Assembly (NCBI RefSeq): GCF_963681195.1
Contig: NZ_OY808998.1
Coordinates: 496,001-560,000 of the forward strand
Direction of reading: 5' to 3'
From: Vibrio sp. 16
GTDB lineage: Bacteria; Pseudomonadota; Gammaproteobacteria; Enterobacterales; Vibrionaceae
DNA: 64,000 nucleotides
Part shown: positions 46,307 to 54,462 of the stretch, one piece after another
How positions within the stretch are numbered: the stretch's first letter is position 1
Layout: every line of letters starts with the position of its first letter
Made by a program: the position numbers and the translations under genes
The notes under the pieces: generated by a model
Database searches by the model: none
What the model was told of the DNA's origin: nothing
Seen by the model: the letters and a program-made list of their open reading frames with translations, nothing else

Positions 46307-47067
46307 TACAACTTCCCTCCCAAGGTTTCCAGCGCTTCGGTCGGCACTTCAGGCGCACTGTTCTCTAGTGGCTTTTTGATCTCTTCCCAACCAAGCTGAT
46401 AGTGAGCGCCCATTTTGCCTTTGGCCAATTCTGTCGGAATAATTTTAATCGCCGCCACTTCAGTGACACACGCTTCTTCACATTTACCACAGCCGGTGCA
46501 TTTATCTGAGTGAACAGTGGGAATAAGTTTGGCGTGATACCCTGTACGTTCATTGCGAACATGTTCAAGCGTGATTGCTTCATCAATCAAGGGGCAAACT
46601 CGGTAACACACATCACAGCGCAGCCCCTGCCAGTTCAAACAGCTTTCATGGTCGATAAGCACCGCGGTGCCCATGCGAGCATCATCGATATTGGTTAAGT
46701 TAGGGTCTAGCGCACCAGTCGGACAAACAGGGACACACGGAATGTCTTCACACATCTCACACGGGATTTCCCGCGCATTAAAATACGGCGTGCCTGACTC
46801 GACCGATGAGAGTAGTGTGGCAAGCTTTAGGGTATCATATGGACAGGCTTGTACGCACAATCCACAGCGAATGCACGCTTTTTCAAACTCGCCTTTTGGC
46901 AGAGCACCCGGTGGCCTGATCGGCACACCAGAACCATCTCTTGCTTGGCTTTGCATCGACTGAAGCCCAAGTACCGTCGCAGCCGCACCAACGCCCGCTG
47001 CCGTTCTTGCCGCATCTCGTAAAAATCGACGTCGGCTTTGCGATGTTTTTGATTTTGCATCCGTCAT
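46306..47067 (-). CDS. napG: NapG-like periplasmic iron-sulfur protein
   Basis: A 253-residue periplasmic ferredoxin-type protein. It has a Tat-type leader ([20 protein letters not shown]) and four cysteine clusters: [35 protein letters not shown] and [12 protein letters not shown]. NapG takes electrons from NapH. The gene is first in the pair, opposite a formate dehydrogenase-like gene, with FNR- and NarP/NarL-type sites between them. Confidence 0.9.
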   Translation of the reverse strand: MTDAKSKTSQSRRRFLRDAARTAAGVGAAATVLGLQSMQSQARDGSGVPIRPPGALPKGEFEKACIRCGLCVQACPYDTLKLATLLSSVESGTPYFNAREIPCEMCEDIPCVPVCPTGALDPNLTNIDDARMGTAVLIDHESCLNWQGLRCDVCYRVCPLIDEAITLEHVRNERTGYHAKLIPTVHSDKCTGCGKCEEACVTEVAAIKIIPTELAKGKMGAHYQLGWEEIKKPLENSAPEVPTEALETLGGKL

Positions 47068-47171
47068 GGCTTACTTCCTTACCCTAGCAGATCACTTCGC
47101 TCAACGAGCACGTTAAGCATAGCAACCACAATTATGATAAGGATATTTTCACGGCACGTGATAAGGGCATA

Positions 47172-47187
47172 TACCTCCAAAGAGGTG
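47172..47187. promoter_or_regulatory. NarP/NarL-type 7-2-7 site
   Basis: TACCTCC and AGAGGTG, separated by two A, form an inverted heptamer pair. Each heptamer matches TACYYMT (or its reverse) at 6 of 7 positions. It lies between napG (-) and the formate dehydrogenase-like gene (+), nearer to napG than the FNR box. Confidence 0.6.
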
Positions 47188-47200
47188 TATGAGAGATGAC

Positions 47201-47214
47201 TTGATAAGAATCAA
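47201..47214. promoter_or_regulatory. FNR box
   Basis: TTGAT-AAGA-ATCAA is a perfect match to the FNR consensus TTGATnnnnATCAA. It is 134 bases upstream of napG and 187 bases upstream of the divergent fdhF-like gene, so it could activate either or both when oxygen is absent. The rest of this 333-base divergent region, 47068-47400, shows no other site I can support. Confidence 0.82.
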
Positions 47215-47400
47215 CTAATGGGCTTGTTTGAGGGCGCATATTGGTCAACTAGCACGGAAGCAGAGCGCTGAAAACAAATACAACACCAGTGGTCTAAATG
47301 ATAAAAATGCAATAATTGAGTTTTTTGTCACACGAACTTTCCTTGCTAGGCATTATCCTTATAGAATGTAAGGCTTTGTGAATTACGCTGCGGGGGTCTT

Positions 47401-50400
47401 ATGATAGAAATCATAATCGACGGCAAATATCGAATTGTGGAAGAGGGTTCAACCCTTCTAGAAGCAGCCAAAGTGTGTGGGGTAGAGATCCCTTCTTTAT
47501 GCGGGCTAAATAAATCTAATCAGAAAGTGCCTTGCGACTTGTGTGTGGTAGAGGTAGAAAGCGGCGGCACTCAGCGCGCCTGCGAACTCGAAGTCTACCG
47601 CGGTCTGAATGTTAAAACGCAATCAGACCAGTTAAGCGAGCATCGCCGTCAAGCGCTCAACCGCATCATGCAAGATCACTATGCTGACTGCGAAGCGCCG
47701 TGCAAAACTGCCTGCCCAGCTGGGGTAGACATCCAATCGTACCTTTACTTCATCGCACAAAACGATCATAAAAAAGCGATTGAAGTGATTAAACGCACGC
47801 TGCCGATGCCACTATCGATTGGCCGCGTTTGCCCTGCCTTTTGTGAAAGTGAATGTCGCCGCTCCTTGGTGGATGAGTCAATTGCCATTCGTCAATTAAA
47901 ACGCCACGCCGCAGATGCCGACCTAGCAGCACAAGAAGCCTACACGCCAGAAAAGAAAGCCGATAAAAACCTCTCTATCGCCATTGTCGGCAGTGGCCCG
48001 GGTGGCTTAACGGCGGGCTATTACCTTTCCAACGAAGGCTATGACGTAACCGTATTTGAGTCGATGCCAAAAGCAGGCGGTTGGCTTCGTTATGGCATTC
48101 CTGAATATCGACTACCAAAAACGATCCTCGATAAAGAAATCGAACTAATGTGCCGCAATGGTATGCAGATCAAAACCGAGCAAAAGCTAGGCGAAAACCT
48201 CTCTCTGAGCCAGTTGAGTGACGACTATGATGCGGTCTGCCTCGCCGTTGGTGCTTCCTTAGCGGTCGAGATGAAATACCCAGGCAGTGAGCTTGCTGGC
48301 TGCTATCTTGGGGTTGACTACCTAAAAGACTTTGTCACCGAGCAAACCTACACCACAGGTGAAAAAGTGGCGGTAATTGGTGGCGGTAATACCGCGATTG
48401 ACTGCGCGAGAACCGCTCGCCGCGCAGGGGCAGACACCACAATTATCTATCGCCGGACGCGCGAAGAGATGCCAGCAGAAGATTACGAAATTGAAGAGGC
48501 GGAGCACGAAGGCGTTAAGTTCCTGTTTCTAACCAACCCTGCTGAAAACATTGCAGATGAAACCGGCCACGTTAAAGAAGTTCGCTTAGAACGAATGGCG
48601 CTGGGCGAGCCCGATGCGTCAGGTCGCCGCAGACCAGAGCCAACCGGAGAGTTTTTCACTCAAGCATTTGATACCGTGATTGCCGCTGTCTCACAAAAGC
48701 CTGATTTAAGCTTTCTAGAAGGCGACGATTTATCGATTCCATTAACTCGGTGGAACACGTCCGAGTCTGACCCACAGACCATGCACACGGGTACAGGCAA
48801 TATCTTCAGTATTGGTGATTTTCGCCGCGGCCCAGCGACGGCTGTTGAAGCGGTTGGAGATGGCCGAATCGCCGCCAAAGCGATCGACCTGTTCCTCAAT
48901 GGCGACATGGCCGATATGCCAGCGCCAGCCTTCAACTCGCGTAAAGAACAAAAACTGGCGCAAGTGGACCCAATCCACTTTGAGAGCTTCCAAAAAGTGG
49001 CTCGCTCAATCATGCCAGAGCTCACCCCAGCTCAACGCGAACAGAGCTTTGATGAAATCGAGCTCGGCTTTGACAACGAAGAGGCCATCAAAGAAGCCGC
49101 GCGCTGCCTTGAATGTGGCTGCCAAGCCAACACCAGTTGCGATCTGCGAGACTACTCAACCGAGTATGGTGCAGAGCAGCACTTTGAGCTTGGCCTTGAA
49201 GTGAAAAGTCATCAAGATTGGCTCAATGTAAGAGCGAAAGATTCACGCCATAAATTCAGCGTCGACCGCAGTTCTGAGTTCATTGAGTTCGATGCCAACC
49301 GCTGCATTAGTTGCGGTCAATGCATTCAAGCCTGTAGTGAACAAGCAGTACACGGCATTCTCAACTTTGTCCATGACCAACATGGCCGCCCTGCACTGCG
49401 CCCTGATGACAGACCGCACTTTGGTTCAAGCAAAAATGGGCGCTTGCTGATGGGCGATTCCAACTGCGTTCAATGTGGTGCCTGCGTTCAAGCGTGCCCA
49501 ACGGGTGCCATGGTAGACAGCCGTGACCGCGCTCAAGGACGTGAAGAAGTATTGAAGAAGGTCGACACCATTTGTACCTATTGTGGTGTGGGCTGTAAAT
49601 TGACCATGCATGTCGATGAGGCAAACAACCAAATCATGCATGTCACCGGGGCACACTCTCCGGTCAATGAAGGTATGCTTTGTGTGAAAGGTCGTTTCGG
49701 CTTCGATTTTATCAGTGACGATGCCCGTTTAACCACGCCTCTGATTCGTAAAGATGGTTGGCTACAACCGGCAAGTTGGGATGATGCTATTGCGCTTATT
49801 GCTAAGAAGTTCACCGCCATCAAACAAGACTTTGGCGGTAATGCACTCGCTGGGTTCTCGTCCGCTAAAACCACCAACGAAGATAACTACGCCTTCCAGA
49901 AGTTTATTCGCCGTGAGCTTGGCACCAACAATATCGACCACTGCGCGCGCTTGTGCCACGCCTCCAGCGTTACTGGTCTCGAAGCTTCTCTGGGTAGTGG
50001 TGCCATGACTAATGACATCCCAAGCATCAAACACTCGGATGTGATTTTTATTATCGGCTCAGATACCACCTCGGCTCACCCTATCATCGCTTCTCACATC
50101 AAGCAGGCAATTCGCCACCACGGCGCACGCTTGATTGTCGCTGATCCTAAGCGCATTGATATGGCCGATCACGCCGAGCTTTACCTTGCTCATCGACCAG
50201 GTACAGATGTGATGCTGCTTAACGGCATCATGCAGCAAATCATCAAAAATGGTTGGTACGACCAAGAGTATATTGAGGAGCGCGTGGACGGCTTTGACAC
50301 CCTACTCCAAGAAGTAATGTCTCCTGCCTATGCGTTAGACAAAGTTGAGTTGGTCACGGGTGTCAGTGGCGACGACATCTTTGCCATGGCGCGTATGATT

Positions 50401-51609
50401 GGTACCGCCGAGCGCACTGCGGTCTACTACTCAATGGGCATCACCCAGCATACTACCGGGCACGACAACGTGCGCTCGATTGCTAACTTACAGCTTCTTT
50501 GCGGCAACATCGGCATTGAGGGTGGCGGTATCAACCCGCTGCGTGGTCAATCCAACGTGCAAGGTGCCTGTGATATGGGTGCGCTACCCAACAATTACCC
50601 AGGCTATCAGAAAGTCTACAACCCAATGATTCGTCAGAAGTTCGCTATTGAATGGGACGCACCAAATCTCCCTTCAGAGCCGGGGCTGACGCTAACCGAA
50701 ATCATCGATGGTGCCTGTAATAGAGAGGTGCGCGGCCTTTATATCATGGGGGAAAACCCTGTACTGAGTGACCCTAATCAAGCTCACGTTATTGAAGGAT
50801 TGGAGACGCTCGACTTTTTGGTGGTGCAAGACATCTTCTTAACCGAAACCGCTCAATATGCAGATGTTGTATTGCCATCTTGCTCGTTTGCCGAAAAATC
50901 AGGCCACTTCACCAACACCGAGAGGCGCGTGCAACGCGTCAATCCAGCAGTGAAAGCACCAGGGGAAGCCAAAGAAGATTGGTGGATCATTCAGCAAATC
51001 GCTAACGCCATGGGTGGGGATTGGCACTACAAAGAGGTATCAGACATCACCAGCGAAATCGCTCGCGTGACGCCACAATATGCAGGGCTTCGTTGGGAGG
51101 CGATCACCCCAGATGGCGTGCAGTGGCCAAGCAACAAAAACAACCCGAACGGCACGAGGATTATGCACCAAACCCAATTTACTCGCGGCAAAGGACAAAT
51201 GGTTGGGGTGCCATTCCGCTATGCAGCCGAACTTCCGGACGAGGATTTTCCTTTAGTCCTGACGACTGGGCGTGTGCTTGAGCAGTTCCATACCGGAACC
51301 ATGACGCGCAAAACCAAAGGTTTGGATAACTTAGCTGGCCCAAGAGCCATGATAAGCGTCCAAGATGCAGAAGCGCTAGGCATTAGCAATGGTCAACGCT
51401 TGCGAGTCTCCACTCGGCGCGGTTCAATTGAGATTGATGCCTTTGTGACCAAGCGAATTCAACAAGGTGTGGTGTTTATTCCATTCCATTTTGTTGAGTC
51501 GCCTGTGAACCGATTAACCACCACCGCAACCGATCCCCATGCAAAAATACCGGAGTTCAAAGTGGCTGCGGTCAAGGTAGAGACAGTAGAGCCTCAAGCT
51601 ACGCACTAA
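47401..51609 (+). CDS. Formate dehydrogenase-like fusion: 2Fe-2S, GltD-type oxidoreductase, 4Fe-4S and FdhF modules
   Basis: A 1402-residue fusion. Residues 1-80 are a 2Fe-2S ferredoxin domain; about 90-560 a GltD-type FAD/NAD(P)H oxidoreductase (nucleotide-binding IVGSGPGGLTAGYYL near 194 and VIGGGNTAIDCART near 324); about 620-710 two 4Fe-4S motifs (Cys635, Cys638, Cys641 and a second near 690); about 725 onward a molybdopterin/bis-MGD FdhF domain with CTYCGVGC. The active-site residue is Cys852 in RLCHASS, where E. coli FdhF has selenocysteine. The order suggests electron transfer between formate/CO2 and NAD(P)H. It is single-gene, with a terminator. Confidence 0.88.
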   Translation: MIEIIIDGKYRIVEEGSTLLEAAKVCGVEIPSLCGLNKSNQKVPCDLCVVEVESGGTQRACELEVYRGLNVKTQSDQLSEHRRQALNRIMQDHYADCEAPCKTACPAGVDIQSYLYFIAQNDHKKAIEVIKRTLPMPLSIGRVCPAFCESECRRSLVDESIAIRQLKRHAADADLAAQEAYTPEKKADKNLSIAIVGSGPGGLTAGYYLSNEGYDVTVFESMPKAGGWLRYGIPEYRLPKTILDKEIELMCRNGMQIKTEQKLGENLSLSQLSDDYDAVCLAVGASLAVEMKYPGSELAGCYLGVDYLKDFVTEQTYTTGEKVAVIGGGNTAIDCARTARRAGADTTIIYRRTREEMPAEDYEIEEAEHEGVKFLFLTNPAENIADETGHVKEVRLERMALGEPDASGRRRPEPTGEFFTQAFDTVIAAVSQKPDLSFLEGDDLSIPLTRWNTSESDPQTMHTGTGNIFSIGDFRRGPATAVEAVGDGRIAAKAIDLFLNGDMADMPAPAFNSRKEQKLAQVDPIHFESFQKVARSIMPELTPAQREQSFDEIELGFDNEEAIKEAARCLECGCQANTSCDLRDYSTEYGAEQHFELGLEVKSHQDWLNVRAKDSRHKFSVDRSSEFIEFDANRCISCGQCIQACSEQAVHGILNFVHDQHGRPALRPDDRPHFGSSKNGRLLMGDSNCVQCGACVQACPTGAMVDSRDRAQGREEVLKKVDTICTYCGVGCKLTMHVDEANNQIMHVTGAHSPVNEGMLCVKGRFGFDFISDDARLTTPLIRKDGWLQPASWDDAIALIAKKFTAIKQDFGGNALAGFSSAKTTNEDNYAFQKFIRRELGTNNIDHCARLCHASSVTGLEASLGSGAMTNDIPSIKHSDVIFIIGSDTTSAHPIIASHIKQAIRHHGARLIVADPKRIDMADHAELYLAHRPGTDVMLLNGIMQQIIKNGWYDQEYIEERVDGFDTLLQEVMSPAYALDKVELVTGVSGDDIFAMARMIGTAERTAVYYSMGITQHTTGHDNVRSIANLQLLCGNIGIEGGGINPLRGQSNVQGACDMGALPNNYPGYQKVYNPMIRQKFAIEWDAPNLPSEPGLTLTEIIDGACNREVRGLYIMGENPVLSDPNQAHVIEGLETLDFLVVQDIFLTETAQYADVVLPSCSFAEKSGHFTNTERRVQRVNPAVKAPGEAKEDWWIIQQIANAMGGDWHYKEVSDITSEIARVTPQYAGLRWEAITPDGVQWPSNKNNPNGTRIMHQTQFTRGKGQMVGVPFRYAAELPDEDFPLVLTTGRVLEQFHTGTMTRKTKGLDNLAGPRAMISVQDAEALGISNGQRLRVSTRRGSIEIDAFVTKRIQQGVVFIPFHFVESPVNRLTTTATDPHAKIPEFKVAAVKVETVEPQATH

Positions 51610-51613
51610 AAGC

Positions 51614-51640
51614 AAAAGCCGACGTTATCGTCGGCTTTTT
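51614..51640. terminator. Terminator after the formate dehydrogenase-like gene
   Basis: AAAAGCCGACG and CGTCGGCTTTT form an 11-bp perfect stem with loop TTAT, followed by more T. It also serves the convergent HAD gene. Confidence 0.92.
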
Positions 51641-51657
51641 TATTTGGTTAAAAACCA

Positions 51658-52257
51658 TTAAAAGTGCTCGCGTACAAAGGCTAACGCATCATCGCTGTTA
51701 TTGTAGACGTGACTGTCGATCCCCATCGCTTTGGCGGCAGCCACGTTAGCCTCGCTATCATCAATAAACACCGCATTGACGGGATTGCCTCCGGCCAGTT
51801 GCAGCGCAATCTCAAAAAACAGTCGGTCAGGCTTAGCGACACCAATATGTGAGGAGCTAACAACAAGATCAAAGCTATCTTGCAATGAAACAGAGGCGAG
51901 GTCTGCTTCTAACTGAGACGTACCGTTAGTCACCAATACGAGTTTACTCTCAGGGGTATGGTGACGAATCCCTTCTATTAGCGGCGTATCAATAAACCAC
52001 TCCGCTTGATTCCATATTTTAACCAACTGTGCTGCAGCCTCCTCACCCCAGTGGCGCGCCAGTTGCTCAGTGACTCTGTCACACCATTGCTGATGAGAAA
52101 TCTCACCGCATACCGCTAAATTCAATAGTTCGGTAGAAAACGCACACGAATACAATGCGCCCTGAGAAACCCCTAGCACCGCTTCTGCCTGAGAAACTTC
52201 ATTACCCGGCCACTGCCTAATCACCCCATCAAAATCAATTAATACAATACTCTTCAA
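51658..52257 (-). CDS. HAD-superfamily hydrolase
   Basis: A 199-residue HAD-like hydrolase. The nucleophile motif is LIDFDGVIRQW (Asp8 and Asp10), motif II VLVTNGTSQLE near residue 109, and motif III/IV GVAKPDRLFF and AVFIDDSEANV. The cap is small and helical (subgroup IA). Its start is 23 bases past the end of the nucleotidyltransferase gene, and a second HAD gene lies beyond, so the three may form one unit. Substrate unknown. Confidence 0.83.
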   Translation of the reverse strand: MKSIVLIDFDGVIRQWPGNEVSQAEAVLGVSQGALYSCAFSTELLNLAVCGEISHQQWCDRVTEQLARHWGEEAAAQLVKIWNQAEWFIDTPLIEGIRHHTPESKLVLVTNGTSQLEADLASVSLQDSFDLVVSSSHIGVAKPDRLFFEIALQLAGGNPVNAVFIDDSEANVAAAKAMGIDSHVYNNSDDALAFVREHF

Positions 52258-52279
52258 CGCTCACCTCCATGTGATTGTT

Positions 52280-53056
52280 TCACGCTTTCGCTTTTTCTAT
52301 TTGTTTTACTACTTTATAGCCAAAGCCAGAGATTAACTCATTGATACGATGCACATTTCCACACTCCCCTTGCGCTAAACGCAAACAAAGTTCTATGGAT
52401 GTGACATCATCAGGGTAGTATTGGCGCAAAACCTTGGCGATGGAGTCCAAATCACTCAACCAGCTATTGTCTTGCTCTGCGACAAGTAAATAGGCACTGC
52501 GCAGCAGTTTTTTACCCAACACTTTAGCACTAGCTTTTCCATCTTGAGCTTGAATAGATTCACGCGACGATTCCAATACCTGCGGAAGATCCTCATTGAG
52601 CTGCCAAGCGATCCGTAAGCTCGGTTTATGAAGACGAAATCCAGTCGATAGATCTTCTCCCCATAAGCAGCAACAGCAATGTTTGAGCCAAAACTGCCAA
52701 CGATACTCCTCCTCTTCAGCCAGCACTTCTTGTAGGTGCCCAGGGTCAAAGTCCAGCTTGCTAATGGCGGAATATTGCAAAGTTAGCTCATTGGCAATAC
52801 GTTGCAGCTGCTTATGGTCATTTGAAGAAAGCGGTTGATGGAAAACCACGGACGCATCCAAATCTGACTGGCCAAACACAGCATTTCCCCTTGGCACACT
52901 GCCATAGAGATAAACGCTATGCAGCTGGTCTGGAAAGGTCTCTTTCAAGCGTCGCAGCATTTGCTCGACTACCGGAGTAAACTCCAGCTGAACATGTTCA
53001 ACGCTGTATGGGTTATCAATATAGCCTTGGCTAGTGAGTCCTTTATTTTCAAACAT
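52280..53056 (-). CDS. Nucleotidyltransferase-domain protein
   Basis: A 258-residue protein with an N-terminal nucleotidyltransferase core: YLYGSVPRGNAVFGQSDLD contains the GSxxRG...SDxD metal and nucleotide site. A helical C-terminal part of about 120 residues follows, as in aminoglycoside adenylyltransferase-like proteins. The ATG at 53056 is used because GGGAGAG precedes it; a GTG 18 bases upstream would put that site inside the gene. Whether it modifies an antibiotic, a protein or a nucleotide is not clear. Confidence 0.75.
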   Translation of the reverse strand: MFENKGLTSQGYIDNPYSVEHVQLEFTPVVEQMLRRLKETFPDQLHSVYLYGSVPRGNAVFGQSDLDASVVFHQPLSSNDHKQLQRIANELTLQYSAISKLDFDPGHLQEVLAEEEEYRWQFWLKHCCCCLWGEDLSTGFRLHKPSLRIAWQLNEDLPQVLESSRESIQAQDGKASAKVLGKKLLRSAYLLVAEQDNSWLSDLDSIAKVLRQYYPDDVTSIELCLRLAQGECGNVHRINELISGFGYKVVKQIEKAKA

Positions 53057-53084
53057 GCTGCTCTCCCTAGGCACATCAAATCTA

Positions 53085-53738
53085 TTAAACTAACAGCTCC
53101 TGAAAACTGCTGATTTGTTTAATCGACTGGCTCAAATCATTGTTACCATTAAAGCTATGATGAACTGCAACCACATCACAGCCTGCCGAAACACCCGCGC
53201 TTACCCCTGCGTGAGAATCTTCGAAAATCACCGCCGCCTCTGTAGGTAAGTCCAGTTGAGAAAGTGCCAATAAATAAGCTTCAGGGTCAGGTTTGTGTTT
53301 GGAAACATGCTCTTGAGTGATCACGACATCAAACAGTTCATCAAGGTCTAGTGCCCGTAAAATGTTGTCGACCATCCAAGTGGCCGCAGAGCTAACAACA
53401 GCGCATGTTTTACCTTGCTTTTTGAGATATTGAAGATAAGTCAAAGCTCCATGATTGAGCTCCAATTCACTGGCAAGCAATGCCTCATAGTAAGCTCGAA
53501 AATGCGTATTAAATTCAGCCAAATCAGGCGAAATACCCGCATGTTGAAAGAAATGCCCTGTGACCACAGGCCAGCTTTCACCCATCACTTGCTTGTAAAT
53601 ATTGAAATCGACCTCTGCTCCATAGTCCGCGCACGCTTTTGCCAGCGCCAACCCTTTTAACGGTTCCGAATTGACTAAAGTTCCGTCCATATCAAACAAA
53701 AACGCTTGGTACTGCTCCACGGTTATCTCCATATACAA
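53085..53738 (-). CDS. HAD-IA family phosphatase (beta-phosphoglucomutase-like)
   Basis: A 217-residue HAD hydrolase with FLFDMDGTLVNSEPLKG at the N terminus (catalytic Asp16 and Asp18), CAVVSSAATWMVDNI (motif II), SKHKPDPEAYLLAL (motif III lysine) and AVIFEDSHAGVSAG (motif IV). The four-helix cap lies at about residues 30-95. Likely acts on a phosphorylated sugar or nucleotide-like molecule in the cytoplasm. The ATG two codons later (53732) is an alternative start. Confidence 0.85.
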   Translation of the reverse strand: MYMEITVEQYQAFLFDMDGTLVNSEPLKGLALAKACADYGAEVDFNIYKQVMGESWPVVTGHFFQHAGISPDLAEFNTHFRAYYEALLASELELNHGALTYLQYLKKQGKTCAVVSSAATWMVDNILRALDLDELFDVVITQEHVSKHKPDPEAYLLALSQLDLPTEAAVIFEDSHAGVSAGVSAGCDVVAVHHSFNGNNDLSQSIKQISSFQELLV

Positions 53739-53849
53739 CTTATTTTATGAATGAGCTCTCACATATACAGATTCATGACGTTAATTGCAAAGACATCAGC
53801 CAAATAAATGATAACATTAGGTTTTATAACTGATAACAATTAAGTCACA

Positions 53850-54386
53850 ATGCAAACCAAACTACTTACTCTAGCAGTAATGCTGCCAATTTTGGGCGGC
53901 TGCGCTTCAAACTCCTTAACTCCTGCCAATGGTAACGGAGCTCTGCTGATAGGCTCCGATGTACAGAACAACGGCGGGCATCACCCATGTAGAAAAGTGG
54001 TCGTCTCTCTTTATGAAATGATCAGTGGTGGCGAATATAGCGAAACCCCAATTGAATTGGAGTTTATGCCCAAGCAAAATGAAAAATACTATGTTTTCTC
54101 AGATATCAAACCGGGATATTACGTTGCCAAGAACATGCGTTGTTATTCTCAAGCCGGACGCTATTTCAATGATGGTGAACAATTTCTGGATGATAGTCAG
54201 AGCTTTGGGGAAACCGTCGAAGCCAATAAGATTACTGTAATGCAGTACTCTTATTACGGTAGAAAGTATAACGATGGTAGTTTCTCTGCCTACCTAACTT
54301 ATGATAAGCCTGATTTGAAAGAAACGGGCATTTTGGCTGAACTCGAAAGTGACCCAAACTTTGCTGGCTGGAGCATTCGCGACTAA
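53850..54386 (+). CDS. Putative lipoprotein
   Basis: A 178-residue protein with a lipoprotein signal: MQTKLLTLAVMLPILGGC, lipobox LGGC with the modified cysteine at residue 18. The mature part is mostly beta strands with repeated tyrosines (YYVFSDIKPGYYVAKN, MQYSYYGRKYNDGSF) and two further cysteines that could form a disulfide. I do not recognise a family. It is monocistronic and ends in a terminator. Confidence 0.7.
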   Translation: MQTKLLTLAVMLPILGGCASNSLTPANGNGALLIGSDVQNNGGHHPCRKVVVSLYEMISGGEYSETPIELEFMPKQNEKYYVFSDIKPGYYVAKNMRCYSQAGRYFNDGEQFLDDSQSFGETVEANKITVMQYSYYGRKYNDGSFSAYLTYDKPDLKETGILAELESDPNFAGWSIRD

Positions 54387-54422
54387 GTCACACCAGAGCG
54401 ATTACAGAGCGCCAAAACGAAC

Positions 54423-54448
54423 AAAGCCGACCTAGTGGTCGGCTTTTT
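54423..54448. terminator. Terminator between the lipoprotein and volA genes
   Basis: AAAGCCGACC and GGTCGGCTTT form a 10-bp stem with loop TAGT, followed by TT. It serves the two convergent genes. Confidence 0.9.
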
Positions 54449-54462
54449 ATTTGGGAAGTTGG

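Noticed and set aside
47401..51609. Possible selenocysteine in the FdhF module
   Set aside because: The position is a TGC cysteine codon (Cys852); the frame has no internal TGA.
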